Shown here in pieces: positions 28,699-38,242 of a stretch of 64,000 nt of DNA. The stretch's first letter is position 1. Each line of letters starts with the position of its first letter. The notes beneath the pieces are model-generated. The model saw only the letters and a program-made list of their open reading frames with translations, ran no database searches and was not told where the DNA came from. Where the stretch lies: assembly GCF_001635455.1 (NCBI RefSeq), contig NZ_LWEH01000077.1, positions 1 to 64,000 on the forward strand. The letters run 5' to 3'. This DNA comes from Vibrio sp. HI00D65. GTDB lineage: Bacteria > Pseudomonadota > Gammaproteobacteria > Enterobacterales > Vibrionaceae. Both the position numbers and the translations under genes were made by a program.

Positions 28699-29187
28699 TT
28701 ACTGAATCAATATTCCAAACTCAACAAGCGCCACTAAGCCTAAGAGTAGGGCAAGTACCTTCCAAAACTGGATTGGGTGACGGTCGAGCAGTGACTGTTT
28801 GGTTTTACGTGCTACTAATTTTGAATTCGGTATGTATAGATCTGAGATAAAATCGCTAAGCACATCGTATCGTTAGGTTGGATGTTCGGCGCAGGCTTTG
28901 TTTAGTACCAGATCAAACCAGGCTGGAATATCGGAACGGTGTTGAGCTATCGGGCGATATTGCCACTGGTGATGGCGCGATTGCATGAGTGAGCGTGGTG
29001 TCATTTCTGGATAAGGCAGTTGCCCTGTCAGCATTTCATAGCCGATGACACCAACAGAGAATAGATCCGAGCGTGTTGTCGCAATATTCTGCTTGATACT
29101 CTCTGGTGCGATGTAGTTTACCTCTCCAAGTGGCACAGCATCCTCTTCAAAAGGCATTCCTTCTTCAATTCCGCGAATGAGTACTTC
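28699..29187 (-). pseudogene. C-terminal remnant of a membrane-anchored Ser/Thr protein kinase
   Basis: The frame encodes the activation-loop/APE region (GEVNYIAPESI), the DxxSxGxxxYEMLTGQLPY block, and the final kinase helix CAEHPT. It is then interrupted by TAA at 28873-28875, and the same frame continues as RYDVLSDFISDLYIPNSK and ends in a C-terminal membrane helix (KVLALLLGLVALVEFGILI) before TAA at 28699. A glutamine codon at the TAA would restore the usual PxQRYxxLSEF motif. The N-lobe and catalytic loop are absent upstream, where an in-frame TAA occurs at 29188. The layout recalls the kinase/phosphatase proteins near Vibrio nitrite-reductase genes (from memory, uncertain). Confidence 0.82.
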
Positions 29188-29192
29188 TTAGA

Positions 29193-29218
29193 AGATAAGC
29201 CACTTTGGTGGCTTATCT
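29193..29218 (-). terminator. perfect hairpin after the LysR gene
   Basis: An 11-bp perfect stem (AGATAAGCCAC with GTGGCTTATCT, loop TTTG) lies just downstream of the minus-strand LysR gene. It marks the junction with the kinase remnant. The T-tract is short. Confidence 0.55.
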
Positions 29219-29253
29219 AATCGCATCGGGTATAAAAAGACCTAACAGTAAGC

Positions 29254-30174
29254 CTATGGCGCTTTTGGGGTTTCACCATTAGTGTCCTTGAAATGTTGCC
29301 AAAGCTTACTCATGCCCGGTGTCATCTCCTCCGTGGAGAAGCGGTATAGCTTTATTTCTGCTGTTATTGGAGAGATCGTTTCTGAAAATCTTATCAACGA
29401 ACCTTGATCGAGTTCTTCTTGGACAAATCCTTCCGGCAACCAAGCTACACCGTGGCCAGATAACACCATTGATTTAAGGGAGTGTGTAACAGCATTCTCG
29501 TATACGACATCAAAGGTACATAGGCTTTGAGCTATCGAGCCGTGTTTTTCTAATACTTGTGCAAAGAAGGTGTTTGATGGGTAACTAAGCAGAGGAACGT
29601 TGGAGTTTTTGCAATCTCTAAACAGAGCAGAGCCATCAGTTTTAGTGGCAACAACAGGTATGAGGCACTCATGCCCAATTGTCACTGACTCGACTTCTGG
29701 ATTGGGTACGTAAAGTCGACTCCCTTTAAAAGATAGGCCTATTAGGAAGTCAGAACGGTTGTCAATAAATGCTTGTACAGAGTCATGTAAGTTGTTTGGG
29801 CTGACATAAACCAAGGTCGTTTTAAACGCATCGGTGTATTCATTGATCATCTTATTGACGACATATTCGGACAAAGAGTGCTGAGTATGAAATGTGACTT
29901 TTGTTTCATTATTGTTAATTTTCCTCGCTGTCTCTAGCCGAGCGAAGTCGATCTGCTGTTTGAGGTCATTTGCGTGTTTGAGAAACCGAAAGCCCGCTTT
30001 AGTGAATGTCGCAGGGTAAGTATTTCTATTAACAAGATCAACTCCTATCCATCCCTCTAAAAGCTTGATTCTTCTTCCAAAAGCTGGCTGGGTGATGTTT
30101 CTTGCTTTGGCTGCTTTTGCAAAACTTCCGTATTGAGAAAGGTAAAGAAAGTCTTCGATCCATTTTAGATCCAT
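29254..30174 (-). CDS. LysR-family regulator of the adjacent lyase/TRAP operon
   Basis: A 306-aa LysR protein. The N-terminal HTH reads MDLKWIEDFLYLSQYGSFAKAAKARNITQPAFGRRIKLLE, followed by the effector-binding domain. The start is the ATG at 30172-30174, giving the canonical LysR N-terminus, rather than a codon six residues earlier. It is divergent from the PLP lyase gene with about 160 bp between, the classic position for a LysR regulator of a catabolic operon. The inducer is presumably the operon's substrate. Confidence 0.87.
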   Translation of the reverse strand: MDLKWIEDFLYLSQYGSFAKAAKARNITQPAFGRRIKLLEGWIGVDLVNRNTYPATFTKAGFRFLKHANDLKQQIDFARLETARKINNNETKVTFHTQHSLSEYVVNKMINEYTDAFKTTLVYVSPNNLHDSVQAFIDNRSDFLIGLSFKGSRLYVPNPEVESVTIGHECLIPVVATKTDGSALFRDCKNSNVPLLSYPSNTFFAQVLEKHGSIAQSLCTFDVVYENAVTHSLKSMVLSGHGVAWLPEGFVQEELDQGSLIRFSETISPITAEIKLYRFSTEEMTPGMSKLWQHFKDTNGETPKAP

Positions 30175-30332
30175 GTAAATGATCCTTGTCAAGAATTATA
30201 AATATCAACATTTTTGTTAAACAAAAATTAACACCCCTATTAGTAAAAAGCATTATCTTTCGAGCGATATCACAGGCTACTGTAATTGTGTGTTTAATAA
30301 ATCGTTAACTAAACAATGTCAGGAGAATTGAA

Positions 30333-31343
30333 ATGCATTTAGCGCGCTATCCTCGTTTGAACTTCGCTCACTTAAATACACCATTAGAATTGATGGAAAA
30401 CCTTAGCAAGGAACTCGATGGACCAAATATTTGGATTAAGAGAGATGATTGTACTGGGCTTGCTGGAGGCGGAAACAAGACAAGAAAGCTTGAGTTTCTT
30501 ATGGCTGATGCGGTTGAGCAAGGGGCGGACACCATCATTACCCAGGGGGCGATGCAATCGAATCATGCTCGTCAAACCGCGGCTATCGCAACAAGACTGA
30601 ATATGGACTGTTACGTTTTACTTGAAGACCGCACTTCAAGTGAAGACCCAGACTACAAGTTCAACGGCAACGTAATGCTTGATCAGATGTTCAACGCAAA
30701 ATTATCTAAGTACCCAGGCGGTACAGATATGAATACCGCAATGGAAGATGTCGCTGCAACGTTACGTGCAGAGGGCAAGAAGCCATACATCGTCCCAGGC
30801 GGAGGCTCAAACCACATTGGGGCACTTGGTTACGTGAACTGCGCTCTCGAAATGCTAAAACAGAGCAATGACCAAAACCTTAAAGTTGACCATGTTGTTC
30901 ATGCAACTGGTAGTGCAGGTACTCAAGCTGGCTTAGTGGTGGGTTTCGCCTTAACGAATAGCCAAATTCCTGTGCTTGGTGTTGGCGTTCGTGTCGACAA
31001 GTCAACACAAGAGGGCAACGTTTTTAAACTAGCTGAACGCACAGCAGAACATTTGGGCGCGTTACATGCAGTTAAGCGCGAAGATGTGGTCGCGAATTGT
31101 GACTACGTTGGCGAAGGCTATGGGATTCCTGCTCCTTCAACAATCGAAGCTATCAACATGTTCTCACGCTATGAAGGCATTTTGCTAGACCCTGTGTATT
31201 CAGGTAAAGGCGCTGCTGGGTTGATTGACTTAGTGCGAAAAGGTCACTTCAAGAAAGGTGAGAACATCGTTTTTGTTCACACTGGTGGTGCACAAGCATT
31301 GTTTGGTTACCGAGATAGCTTTGACTTCCCTAATTACGAGTAA
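30333..31343 (+). CDS. PLP-dependent sulfo-lyase/desulfhydrase (CuyA/DcyD family)
   Basis: A 336-aa fold-type II PLP enzyme of the ACC deaminase/D-cysteine desulfhydrase family. The PLP lysine should be K49 in [12 protein letters not shown], with the phosphate-binding loop [12 protein letters not shown] and [15 protein letters not shown]. The [14 protein letters not shown] block and the MHLARYPR opening look closer to L-cysteate sulfo-lyase (CuyA) than to enterobacterial DcyD. Likely products are pyruvate and ammonia with sulfite or sulfide. Agreement with CuyA is from memory. It heads an operon with a TRAP transporter and AGGAGA precedes the ATG. Confidence 0.78.
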   Translation: MHLARYPRLNFAHLNTPLELMENLSKELDGPNIWIKRDDCTGLAGGGNKTRKLEFLMADAVEQGADTIITQGAMQSNHARQTAAIATRLNMDCYVLLEDRTSSEDPDYKFNGNVMLDQMFNAKLSKYPGGTDMNTAMEDVAATLRAEGKKPYIVPGGGSNHIGALGYVNCALEMLKQSNDQNLKVDHVVHATGSAGTQAGLVVGFALTNSQIPVLGVGVRVDKSTQEGNVFKLAERTAEHLGALHAVKREDVVANCDYVGEGYGIPAPSTIEAINMFSRYEGILLDPVYSGKGAAGLIDLVRKGHFKKGENIVFVHTGGAQALFGYRDSFDFPNYE

Positions 31344-31451
31344 CGTTTATGTGTGAGGCTTTTCAATCATACCTCACTCGTTGGTCGTGACTGTTAGTAA
31401 TCAATGCTGATAGTAATAAAGATTTAATGAAATGCAGTAAATGGAGATTAC

Positions 31452-32441
31452 ATGAAAAATTCAATCAAACTAGCCAGTTTAGTTATTGGTGGATTACTTT
31501 CTTTTAATGCAATGGGCAAAGAAGTAATTAGGCTTTCTACTTATGTGAATGAATCCGATATTAGGTACGAAGGATTTAAAAAGTTTGCAGAAATAGCGAA
31601 AGAAAAGTCTAACGGAAACCTAAAAGTCAGAATCTATCCTTCGTCAACATTGCATGGTTGGAGTGAAGGCGTAGATGCGGTTCAAGGTGGAGTCGCTGAT
31701 ATAAGTTGGATTAGCGCTGACAATCGCCTTTCATGTTATCGAACTACTTCATTATATCCATCGGCTGTTGATTTGAGCGGGCAGTTAGCGATGGACTCGA
31801 AATATCGTGAACTTATTACTCCTGAAGCGAACAAGAATGGTTTAGTTCCACTTATGAATTCGAATTATTCTTATGACCAAGAGTGGTGGTTCAACAAGCA
31901 GGTCAATTCTGTTGAAGAGTTTTCGAATCTAAACGGAAAATTGGTTCGCTCTGTTGGCCCATTAGTGAGTCAAATGATTGAAGGTTGGGGAGGAAAACCC
32001 GTCTTTATTTCTCCTAAAGAAGTGTTCCAATCTGCGGAACGTGGTGTGGTCGATGGCATCAACATGGGCGTAGCAACTTACAGCTCATGGAAGCTTTGGA
32101 ATGTAATGCCGTATATGGTCGATGCTGGGATTTTTTACGGCAACATCATGTATATGATGAACAAAGATCGGTTTGACTCACTTTCAAAAGCAGATCAGAA
32201 AGCGCTCATGGAGGCAGCTCAAGAGACTGAAGCTTGGCTAAAGCCTAAATATGAACAGTGGGTAGATGAGCGTATTGCCGAAGCCAAACAGGCAGGTGGT
32301 ACCGTTCTAGAACTTACCTCAGAGCAGAAGTTGAAATTAGTTTCCGATATTTCTTCATCTTGGGAAGGTGAACTCACGAAAGATTGTGGCGCGCCGCTTT
32401 CAGTCAAGATGAAAGACCTCTTTGCTGCGAACTCAATCTAG
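31452..32441 (+). CDS. TRAP transporter solute-binding protein DctP
   Basis: 329 aa with a signal peptide (about 1-22) and a DctP-family fold: YPSSTLHGWSEGVDAVQGGVADI, the ligand-contact region NLNGKLVRSVGP, and ERGVVDGINMG. It captures an organic anion in the periplasm for the DctQM pair encoded next. The invariant Arg region (KLVRSVG) indicates a carboxylate or sulfonate ligand. Confidence 0.9.
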   Translation: MKNSIKLASLVIGGLLSFNAMGKEVIRLSTYVNESDIRYEGFKKFAEIAKEKSNGNLKVRIYPSSTLHGWSEGVDAVQGGVADISWISADNRLSCYRTTSLYPSAVDLSGQLAMDSKYRELITPEANKNGLVPLMNSNYSYDQEWWFNKQVNSVEEFSNLNGKLVRSVGPLVSQMIEGWGGKPVFISPKEVFQSAERGVVDGINMGVATYSSWKLWNVMPYMVDAGIFYGNIMYMMNKDRFDSLSKADQKALMEAAQETEAWLKPKYEQWVDERIAEAKQAGGTVLELTSEQKLKLVSDISSSWEGELTKDCGAPLSVKMKDLFAANSI

Positions 32442-32452
32442 GGGACGACACT

Positions 32453-32986
32453 ATGAAAGGTAAATTCAGAAAGGCTTTGGATACGTCTACGAATGTCTTG
32501 CTCTACTGCGGCGGTGCAATCGTGATTGTTCAAGCTTTCTGGATTACCTATGGCGTGTTCATGAGATACGTAGTAGGTAGTCCTGATGGAATGGTTACGG
32601 AAGCGACTGCTCTGATGTTAGTGCCATTGGCTTTTGTTGGCCTCTCATACGCACTTAAAGCGGATGCATTTCCAAAGGTAACGATCTTTATCGACCAATT
32701 ATCAACAGGGAAAAGGGAGAGCTTGGAGATAGCGAACAACTTCTTGATGATGGCGATTTCAGTTTTCTTCGCTCTGGCAGCATTCAAAGGGCTTTCTAAG
32801 TCCTATGTGTCGCTTACCGCCTCAGAGATATTACTGTGGCCTAAATATTACTTTTGGGCTGGAGTCTTCGTTTCTTTATTCAATTTATCTTTGGTTTCAA
32901 TTTTAAAACTCTATGACTCAATCATACATAAGCTTGAGTCGGTTCGTGGTGCAACTCCTGTGCCCCAAGTAAAGCTCGGAGAATAA
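32453..32986 (+). CDS. TRAP transporter small membrane subunit DctQ
   Basis: 177 aa with four hydrophobic segments typical of DctQ. The start is ATG 32453, preceded by GGGGA and 11 bp after dctP. The longer in-frame extension overlaps dctP and is unlikely. It pairs with DctM to form the sodium-coupled membrane unit. Confidence 0.87.
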   Translation: MKGKFRKALDTSTNVLLYCGGAIVIVQAFWITYGVFMRYVVGSPDGMVTEATALMLVPLAFVGLSYALKADAFPKVTIFIDQLSTGKRESLEIANNFLMMAISVFFALAAFKGLSKSYVSLTASEILLWPKYYFWAGVFVSLFNLSLVSILKLYDSIIHKLESVRGATPVPQVKLGE

Positions 32987-32989
32987 TAT

Positions 32990-34294
32990 ATGCTTGAGTG
33001 GTATGAAGTTGGTTTCGGCTTAATGGGGCTATTAATTCTATTTATTGTCATGGGGCTACCAATCCCATTCGCACTTGCGGGTGCGTCTGTTCCGTTCCTG
33101 CTTTCAATTCAGTCTTTCTCTACAACGCTGGTTACGGCTGAGCTAAAAATGTGGGGAGTATGGGTCGACTATGTTCTGTTGTCAGTCCCTCTTTTTGTTC
33201 TTATTGGGGAATTAATAGGGCGTTCAAATATAGGGCACAACCTCTATTGGTTTATGCATAGTAAGGTACCGATCACGGGCTCAGCGGCTTACGGAAGTGT
33301 AGGGGCGTGTGCTGGGTTTGGTGCTGTATGTGGCTCTAGCATGGTGGGTTCGTTGACTATTGGTGGTGTTGCGCTTCCTGCAATGTTAGACCTTGGCTAC
33401 GACAAAAAGCTAGCCAGTGGTGTACTTGCGGCTGGTGGTACGCTCAGCGTTTTACTGCCGCCAAGCTTGATACTTCTGTTTTATGGCATTGTTACAGACC
33501 AATCCATCGGGCAACTATTTATTGCTGGCGTAGTTCCTGGGTTAATTTTGGTTTCTTTCTTTTTCCTTATCATTAAAGGTTGGAGCGTATTACAAAAAGG
33601 TTCTGTTCCAGGAGCGGACGATAGCGAGAGTATTCCGTGGGGTTTAGCACTAAGTGCTGTCATTCCTGTTATTGTTATTGGCCTTATCATTACCGTTTCT
33701 ATCTATGCTGGGATAGCAACGCCTACCGAAGCCGCTGGTGTATCTTGTGTCATCACTTTGTTACTTGCGATGACTATCGGTGGCATGGGCATGAAAGGGT
33801 TCTTTGAGTCAATCAAAGCTACCATGAAGACAATGGGATACTTGGGCTTATTGCTTTCTTCTGGCGTGCTGTTTGGATTTGTGATGACTTATTATCAAGT
33901 GCCACAAGAGTTCACTAGTCTGTTTACCTCATTAGAGCTATCTCCATACACAACGCTGGCTTTGATTATCCTGTTCTACATTATTCTGGGGATGTTCTTA
34001 GAACCGGTCTCAATGACTTTCATTACACTGCCAACCTTATTCCCATTGATTCAAGCATCTGGCTTTGATCTGATTTGGTTCGGTGTCATTTACACAATCA
34101 CGATGGAAGTCGCTGTATTGACGCCTCCGGTAGGTTTGAACCTGTATGTGATTCAATCTATTGAGAAAGATCGTTTGACGATTATCGACGTTATCAAAGG
34201 ATGCTTACCGTTCATTGGTGCTCTTATATTCTTGATAGTACTTATGGTCGTTTTCCCTGAGTTAGCTGTTTGGCTACCAAATGTGATGGGGTAA
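32990..34294 (+). CDS. TRAP transporter large membrane subunit DctM
   Basis: A 434-aa polytopic protein with the DctM pattern: GLPIPFALAGASV near the N-terminus, a repeat structure including SVLLPPSLILLFYGIVTDQSIGQLF and the second-half LTPPVGLNLYVIQS. It starts 3 bp after dctQ and ends by overlapping the hydrolase start. Confidence 0.92.
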   Translation: MLEWYEVGFGLMGLLILFIVMGLPIPFALAGASVPFLLSIQSFSTTLVTAELKMWGVWVDYVLLSVPLFVLIGELIGRSNIGHNLYWFMHSKVPITGSAAYGSVGACAGFGAVCGSSMVGSLTIGGVALPAMLDLGYDKKLASGVLAAGGTLSVLLPPSLILLFYGIVTDQSIGQLFIAGVVPGLILVSFFFLIIKGWSVLQKGSVPGADDSESIPWGLALSAVIPVIVIGLIITVSIYAGIATPTEAAGVSCVITLLLAMTIGGMGMKGFFESIKATMKTMGYLGLLLSSGVLFGFVMTYYQVPQEFTSLFTSLELSPYTTLALIILFYIILGMFLEPVSMTFITLPTLFPLIQASGFDLIWFGVIYTITMEVAVLTPPVGLNLYVIQSIEKDRLTIIDVIKGCLPFIGALIFLIVLMVVFPELAVWLPNVMG

Positions 34295-35037
34295 TGACGA
34301 TGAACGCTAACGTACCATTGGTTATGATTCACGGCTTTCTAAGTGGTCCTGAATATTGGACTTTTCAACTCTCATATTTGGAAAAGAACATTCAAGTTGT
34401 ACCGATTTGTCTTAAAGGTTTTGGAGAACGTTCCAGCGAGACTGCTTTTGATAACATTCAAGAGATGGCGGAAGATGTGATGTCACAAGTTGCACTTCTT
34501 GGCATCAAGCGTTTTCACCTAATCGGACATTCAATGGGAGGAATGGTCGCTCAGCAAATTGGACACCACTGGGCTGAGCAGGTTGTCAGTTTAACCTTGT
34601 ACGGAACAGGGCCAAAAGGAGAGCTGCCAGGGAGATTTGAGCCTTTGCAAGAAAGCATCAAAAATGCATCCGCCGTTTCATTTGGTGGCAGTAAACAGCG
34701 AGCGGTATCTAGCTGGTTTAAAAATCAGATTGAACCTCAAGTACTCAAGCAGTCGATGCAATTGGCAGAAAAGGTTTCGTTTCAATCTTACTTGAATGGT
34801 CTTATCGCAATGGATGGTTGGAACGGTGAAGCTTATATGCCTCAGTACCGAATGCCTGTGTTAATCATCTGGGCAGATTCAGATAGAACTTATCCTTGGG
34901 GGGAGCAGGTATCAGTGCTGTGGGAAGGGATTGAACATAGTTCTTTGTGTGTCATCAATAATTGCGCTCACAATGCCCATATAGAAAAGCCATTGCACTT
35001 TAATGTTGCTTATGGAGAGTTTCTACAAAGTTTGTAG
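34294..35037 (+). CDS. alpha/beta hydrolase of the lyase/TRAP operon
   Basis: A 247-aa alpha/beta hydrolase with oxyanion region MIHGFLSGPEYW, nucleophile elbow GHSMGG (Ser), acid in IWADSDRTYP and a His in the CAHNAHIEKP block. The start overlaps the dctM stop (TAATG) with GGGG upstream, so it is translationally coupled. It could cleave an ester or amide precursor of the transported substrate, but the true reaction is unknown. Confidence 0.82.
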   Translation: MTMNANVPLVMIHGFLSGPEYWTFQLSYLEKNIQVVPICLKGFGERSSETAFDNIQEMAEDVMSQVALLGIKRFHLIGHSMGGMVAQQIGHHWAEQVVSLTLYGTGPKGELPGRFEPLQESIKNASAVSFGGSKQRAVSSWFKNQIEPQVLKQSMQLAEKVSFQSYLNGLIAMDGWNGEAYMPQYRMPVLIIWADSDRTYPWGEQVSVLWEGIEHSSLCVINNCAHNAHIEKPLHFNVAYGEFLQSL

Positions 35038-35116
35038 TAGTTATCTGACGAGGGTTAATCGCAAATTAGATACCTGAAGAACGAAAGTTTCAATGCTTTA
35101 CCATCATTTCCCATTG

Positions 35117-35148
35117 AAAAAACGCCGATTGCTCACTTCGGCGTTTTT
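35117..35148 (+). terminator. Rho-independent terminator of the lyase/TRAP operon
   Basis: AAAAACGCCGA and TCGGCGTTTTT form the stem, followed by AT. Confidence 0.9.
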
Positions 35149-35253
35149 ATCTCGCAGATTTACGTTAGTCCTTATTGGTGTTTAAGTCATTAATTGTTTG
35201 TGAAGTCACATAGAGCCTTGAAGAAACTATTGATGCGGAGGTAAGGAAGTGGA

Positions 35254-35390
35254 TTGATAAATGATAAGTAGTACACACATTTAAACTGTTTATGATTTTT
35301 GTCGTGGTTATTAGAAATACTTCTTATTTTCGTCATGTATGATGCTTTACTTTGATTGAAATTCTCTTATTAAATAGTGGCTTAGCTAAG
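35254..35390. repeat. dispersed upstream element, copy A
   Basis: It shares an ordered series of blocks with 38012-38140: GATAAGTA-TACACA, TATTAG-ATACTTCT, TTTTCGTCATGTATGATGC and TTATTAAAT. It precedes a GNAT gene. It may be a mobile or cassette-associated promoter element. Confidence 0.6.
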
Positions 35391-35471
35391 CATTAGTTGG
35401 GGGGGTTACTAAAGTATGTTACTAACAAACTCATGATTACTTTTGGTCTAATCGTGAGTCAGGGAGGGTAC

Positions 35472-35960
35472 ATGGTTAGGGAAGCAACAAAAGACGATTG
35501 TGCAAAATTAGCGCTACTGTCTATTAGAGTCTGGCTAGATACATACGCTCAAGAAGGGATAAAAACCGAATATGCAGACTATGTCCTGTCTACGTTCACG
35601 GCAGACTATTTCCTTGAAATACTGAATAACACTAAATATCGCGTTTTGGTTAGTGAAGAGAATGAGGTTCTACATGGTTATGTAATGGTTAATCTCGAAT
35701 CGAATTATCAAACGCCTAACAGTGGTTTTGAAGTTGAAAAGCTCTATGTAGATAATCTTTTTAAAGGCAAAGGTGTAGGCAAAAAGCTGTTAAAAAGCAT
35801 GGAGGACCAGTTTGGTCGCCAATATTGGTTGTACACGTGGGTTAAAAATGAATCCAATGGCTTTTATGAGCATTTAGGTTTTAGTCGAATAGGCTATCTT
35901 ACTTTTGAGTTTTTCGGAGCGTTGATCGAAAACAACGTCTATCAATCAGCCTCTGATTAG
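35472..35960 (+). CDS. GNAT-family N-acetyltransferase
   Basis: 162 aa. The start is MVREATKDDC at 35472, preceded by GGGAGG, and gives the canonical GNAT beginning. Motif A appears as VEKLYVDNLFKGKGVGKKLLKSME (acetyl-CoA pyrophosphate loop GKGVGK), and the C-terminal NGFYEHLGFSRIG is motif B. Acceptor unknown. Confidence 0.85.
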   Translation: MVREATKDDCAKLALLSIRVWLDTYAQEGIKTEYADYVLSTFTADYFLEILNNTKYRVLVSEENEVLHGYVMVNLESNYQTPNSGFEVEKLYVDNLFKGKGVGKKLLKSMEDQFGRQYWLYTWVKNESNGFYEHLGFSRIGYLTFEFFGALIENNVYQSASD

Positions 35961-36065
35961 GTTTCAAATTAAGTACTGTTTTCGTTCCCTAAGCAGTAGG
36001 GCAAAGCACAAAAAGCAATAAATCACCTCTCACACAGGTTAACGATTAAAGGAGAATTGAGCGTT

Positions 36066-36656
36066 ATGTGGATAGAGCAAAGCCGGATTGAAGGAGACAA
36101 TGTTGTTCTTGAGCCACTGAATCTAGGGCATGTACCTGAACTAATCGAGGCCGTGAAAGACGGAGAGCATTGGAAGCTATGGTTCGCTAATGTCCCGAGT
36201 CCAGAAAAAATGGAGCAATACGTTGTTGATGCTATCGCTCAAATGGTACTCGGTAATATAGCTTATGCGGTGCGAGTGAAAGCCACCAATCAAGTCGTAG
36301 GGACTACCCGTTACTATGGCGTTGATAGGCCAAACAGACGAGCGTTAATTGGTTATACCTGGTATTCAAATTCGGCTAGGGGAACATTGATAAATAAAGA
36401 GTGTAAATACCTTTTGCTACGGCAATTGTTTGAGCACTATGAAGCTATTGCTGTCGAGTTTCGCACTCATATTGGGAATACCGTCTCTCGAAAAGCGATT
36501 GAAGGACTTGGAGCAAACCTCGACGGTATCTTGCGTAATCATCAGATCTTAAAGGATGGCTCGATAAGAGATACGGTAGTGTATTCAATTATTGACTCAG
36601 AGTGGCCAGAGGTTAAGCAAGGCTTTCTGAAAAAACTCAGTCAACAAGAGCCTTAA
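36066..36656 (+). CDS. GNAT-family N-acetyltransferase (RimJ/RimL-like)
   Basis: 196 aa with a RimJ/L-type layout: NVVLEPLNLGHVPELIEAV at the N-terminus, GTTRYYGVDRPNRRALIGYTWY, and NTVSRKAIEGLGANLDGILRNH, the C-terminal motif of that group. ATG 36066 is spaced 11 nt from GGAG; the TTG at 36057 is too close to it. It overlaps nothing upstream and lies 15 bp before the VOC gene. Confidence 0.85.
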   Translation: MWIEQSRIEGDNVVLEPLNLGHVPELIEAVKDGEHWKLWFANVPSPEKMEQYVVDAIAQMVLGNIAYAVRVKATNQVVGTTRYYGVDRPNRRALIGYTWYSNSARGTLINKECKYLLLRQLFEHYEAIAVEFRTHIGNTVSRKAIEGLGANLDGILRNHQILKDGSIRDTVVYSIIDSEWPEVKQGFLKKLSQQEP

Positions 36657-36671
36657 AACAAGGAAGTACGT

Positions 36672-37100
36672 ATGGAAAACTATTGGAATCCGATGGTTCC
36701 TGAACTATCTGTTAGCAACTTTGAGCGCTCACTTGCCTTCTATGTTGATGTACTTGGTTTTTCTATTCGCATAAAGCGTGAAAATCCTGATTTTGTGTAT
36801 CTCGAACAAGAGCATGTGCACATGATGTTAGAGCAAACCAATGATGAAGGATGGATTACTGGTGAGCTTGAGGCTCCCTTGGGGCGAGGTGTGAACTTTC
36901 AGATTGAATTAAGTGACTTAGAACCTCTAGTAAAACGTCTCCAAACCCACAAAGTGCCCCTGTTTCGTGAGCTGAAAGAAACTTGGTATGACATTGGTGA
37001 AAAGTTGTCTGGGGAGCGTGAGCTTCTTCTTCAAGATCCGGATGGTTATTTGTTAAGGTTCACTCAACACCTCGGAGAAAAACCGAAGAGCTTGGAGTGA
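36672..37100 (+). CDS. VOC/glyoxalase-bleomycin-resistance family protein
   Basis: 142 aa with one full VOC domain: MVPELSVSNFERSLAFYVDVLGF opening, the ligand-loop histidine HVHMMLEQ, and closing DPDGYLLRFTQH with the metal-type glutamate replaced in context. Proteins of this size bind bleomycin-like drugs or act on small electrophiles. AAGGAAG precedes the ATG, and it is cotranscribed with the GNAT gene before it. Confidence 0.83.
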   Translation: MENYWNPMVPELSVSNFERSLAFYVDVLGFSIRIKRENPDFVYLEQEHVHMMLEQTNDEGWITGELEAPLGRGVNFQIELSDLEPLVKRLQTHKVPLFRELKETWYDIGEKLSGERELLLQDPDGYLLRFTQHLGEKPKSLE

Positions 37101-37139
37101 GTTCATTCATTGTTTTTAAGACTAGTCAGATCGATCATT

Positions 37140-37168
37140 AAACGCCGACAGCTCTGTCGGCGTTTTTA
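37140..37168 (+). terminator. Rho-independent terminator
   Basis: AAACGCCGACAG and CTGTCGGCG share an overlapping short loop, followed by TTTTTAA. Confidence 0.88.
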
Positions 37169-37264
37169 ATTAATTCGCGAATACTCTAACCACTATGTCA
37201 GTCGATGATAAAACAGAGAGGGTAATAGGGTGGGTGTCACGAATATCTGGTTGGATCAAGGCAA

Positions 37265-37792
37265 TTACCAAGTGGCGGTAAAGCTCACTTCGTCTAGTTG
37301 CTTGAATTTACCTGAATTGCACTTAACTTTGCCTGCAATATGGTTTCTAGATACATAGGTCAATGTAATCTTTCCGCTACTAGAATCGGCAACGATAGTG
37401 CCATTTTGTAGCGCCATTCTAGCTTTGCATCGTGTATTTATACCGTCTAGTAGGCTTAGATAGCCACTATTTGCTTTTACTACCGTGTTTTTGTAGTTAT
37501 CTCCATTTAATGAGATGTTCATTTTATAAGATTTTCCTTGTTCTCTTCGTATTTGGTCGTAATCGCTAGAGTCTAAAAAGCCATTCCCAAGGCTAATTAA
37601 CTGAGAGTACTTTAGCTCACCGTTTGCAGTCACGAAGACTAATTCTTGAACACCATCGCCATTCAGGTCGGCCATTGAGAAGCTTTGTACGTTTTCATTT
37701 GGAAGAAGAGTCTTTGGATCACTGACAACCAGATCCGATGCACTGGCATTCGCCATAATAGCCATAGACAACATTAGCACTGACTTTTTCAT
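37265..37792 (-). CDS. secreted protein with one FG-GAP/EF-hand-like repeat
   Basis: 175 aa with a signal peptide (1-18, ANASAS). A single calcium-binding-type repeat, MADLNGDGVQELVFVTANGEL at about residues 41-61, resembles FG-GAP/VCBS repeats. The rest is predicted beta-rich with two Cys (in TRCKAR and VKCNSG). No family role is recognised. Confidence 0.65.
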   Translation of the reverse strand: MKKSVLMLSMAIMANASASDLVVSDPKTLLPNENVQSFSMADLNGDGVQELVFVTANGELKYSQLISLGNGFLDSSDYDQIRREQGKSYKMNISLNGDNYKNTVVKANSGYLSLLDGINTRCKARMALQNGTIVADSSSGKITLTYVSRNHIAGKVKCNSGKFKQLDEVSFTATW

Positions 37793-38011
37793 TAAATATC
37801 CCTTGTTTAATTTTTATTGTACATGATGCATGTATTCATGTGCGATTGCGCATGGTTGCATATTGACTTTGTGATTTCAAATGGATAAGTATTTTTAGCC
37901 ATAGATATCAGGTGCTTATTCCAAAGTGACCATCATTCTCGACAGAGAATCTTACGGCTTTCCGGCATACACAGACTTAAAATCAACTATCCCGTCTGAA
38001 CAAGGATGTGT

Positions 38012-38140
38012 ATGGATAAAATGATAAGTAATACACATATTCATACAATTTCTGCATTTAATTAGAGCTATTAGGGATACTTCTAGTTTTCGTCATGTAT
38101 GATGCGACTTTCTTGCTAAGGTATTGTTATTAAATGACTT
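38012..38140. repeat. dispersed upstream element, copy B
   Basis: Same block series as copy A at 35254, here ahead of a frameshifted membrane gene. The shared TTTTCGTCATGTATGATGC block is identical over 19 bp. Confidence 0.6.
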
Positions 38141-38242
38141 AATTGTCAATTTAATGGCTATTACTGTTAGTAGGCGAACTATTTTAATTATAAACAGCGT
38201 CAATGTTCGGTATCGGAACCGTCATCAGTAAAAGGGCTAGGT

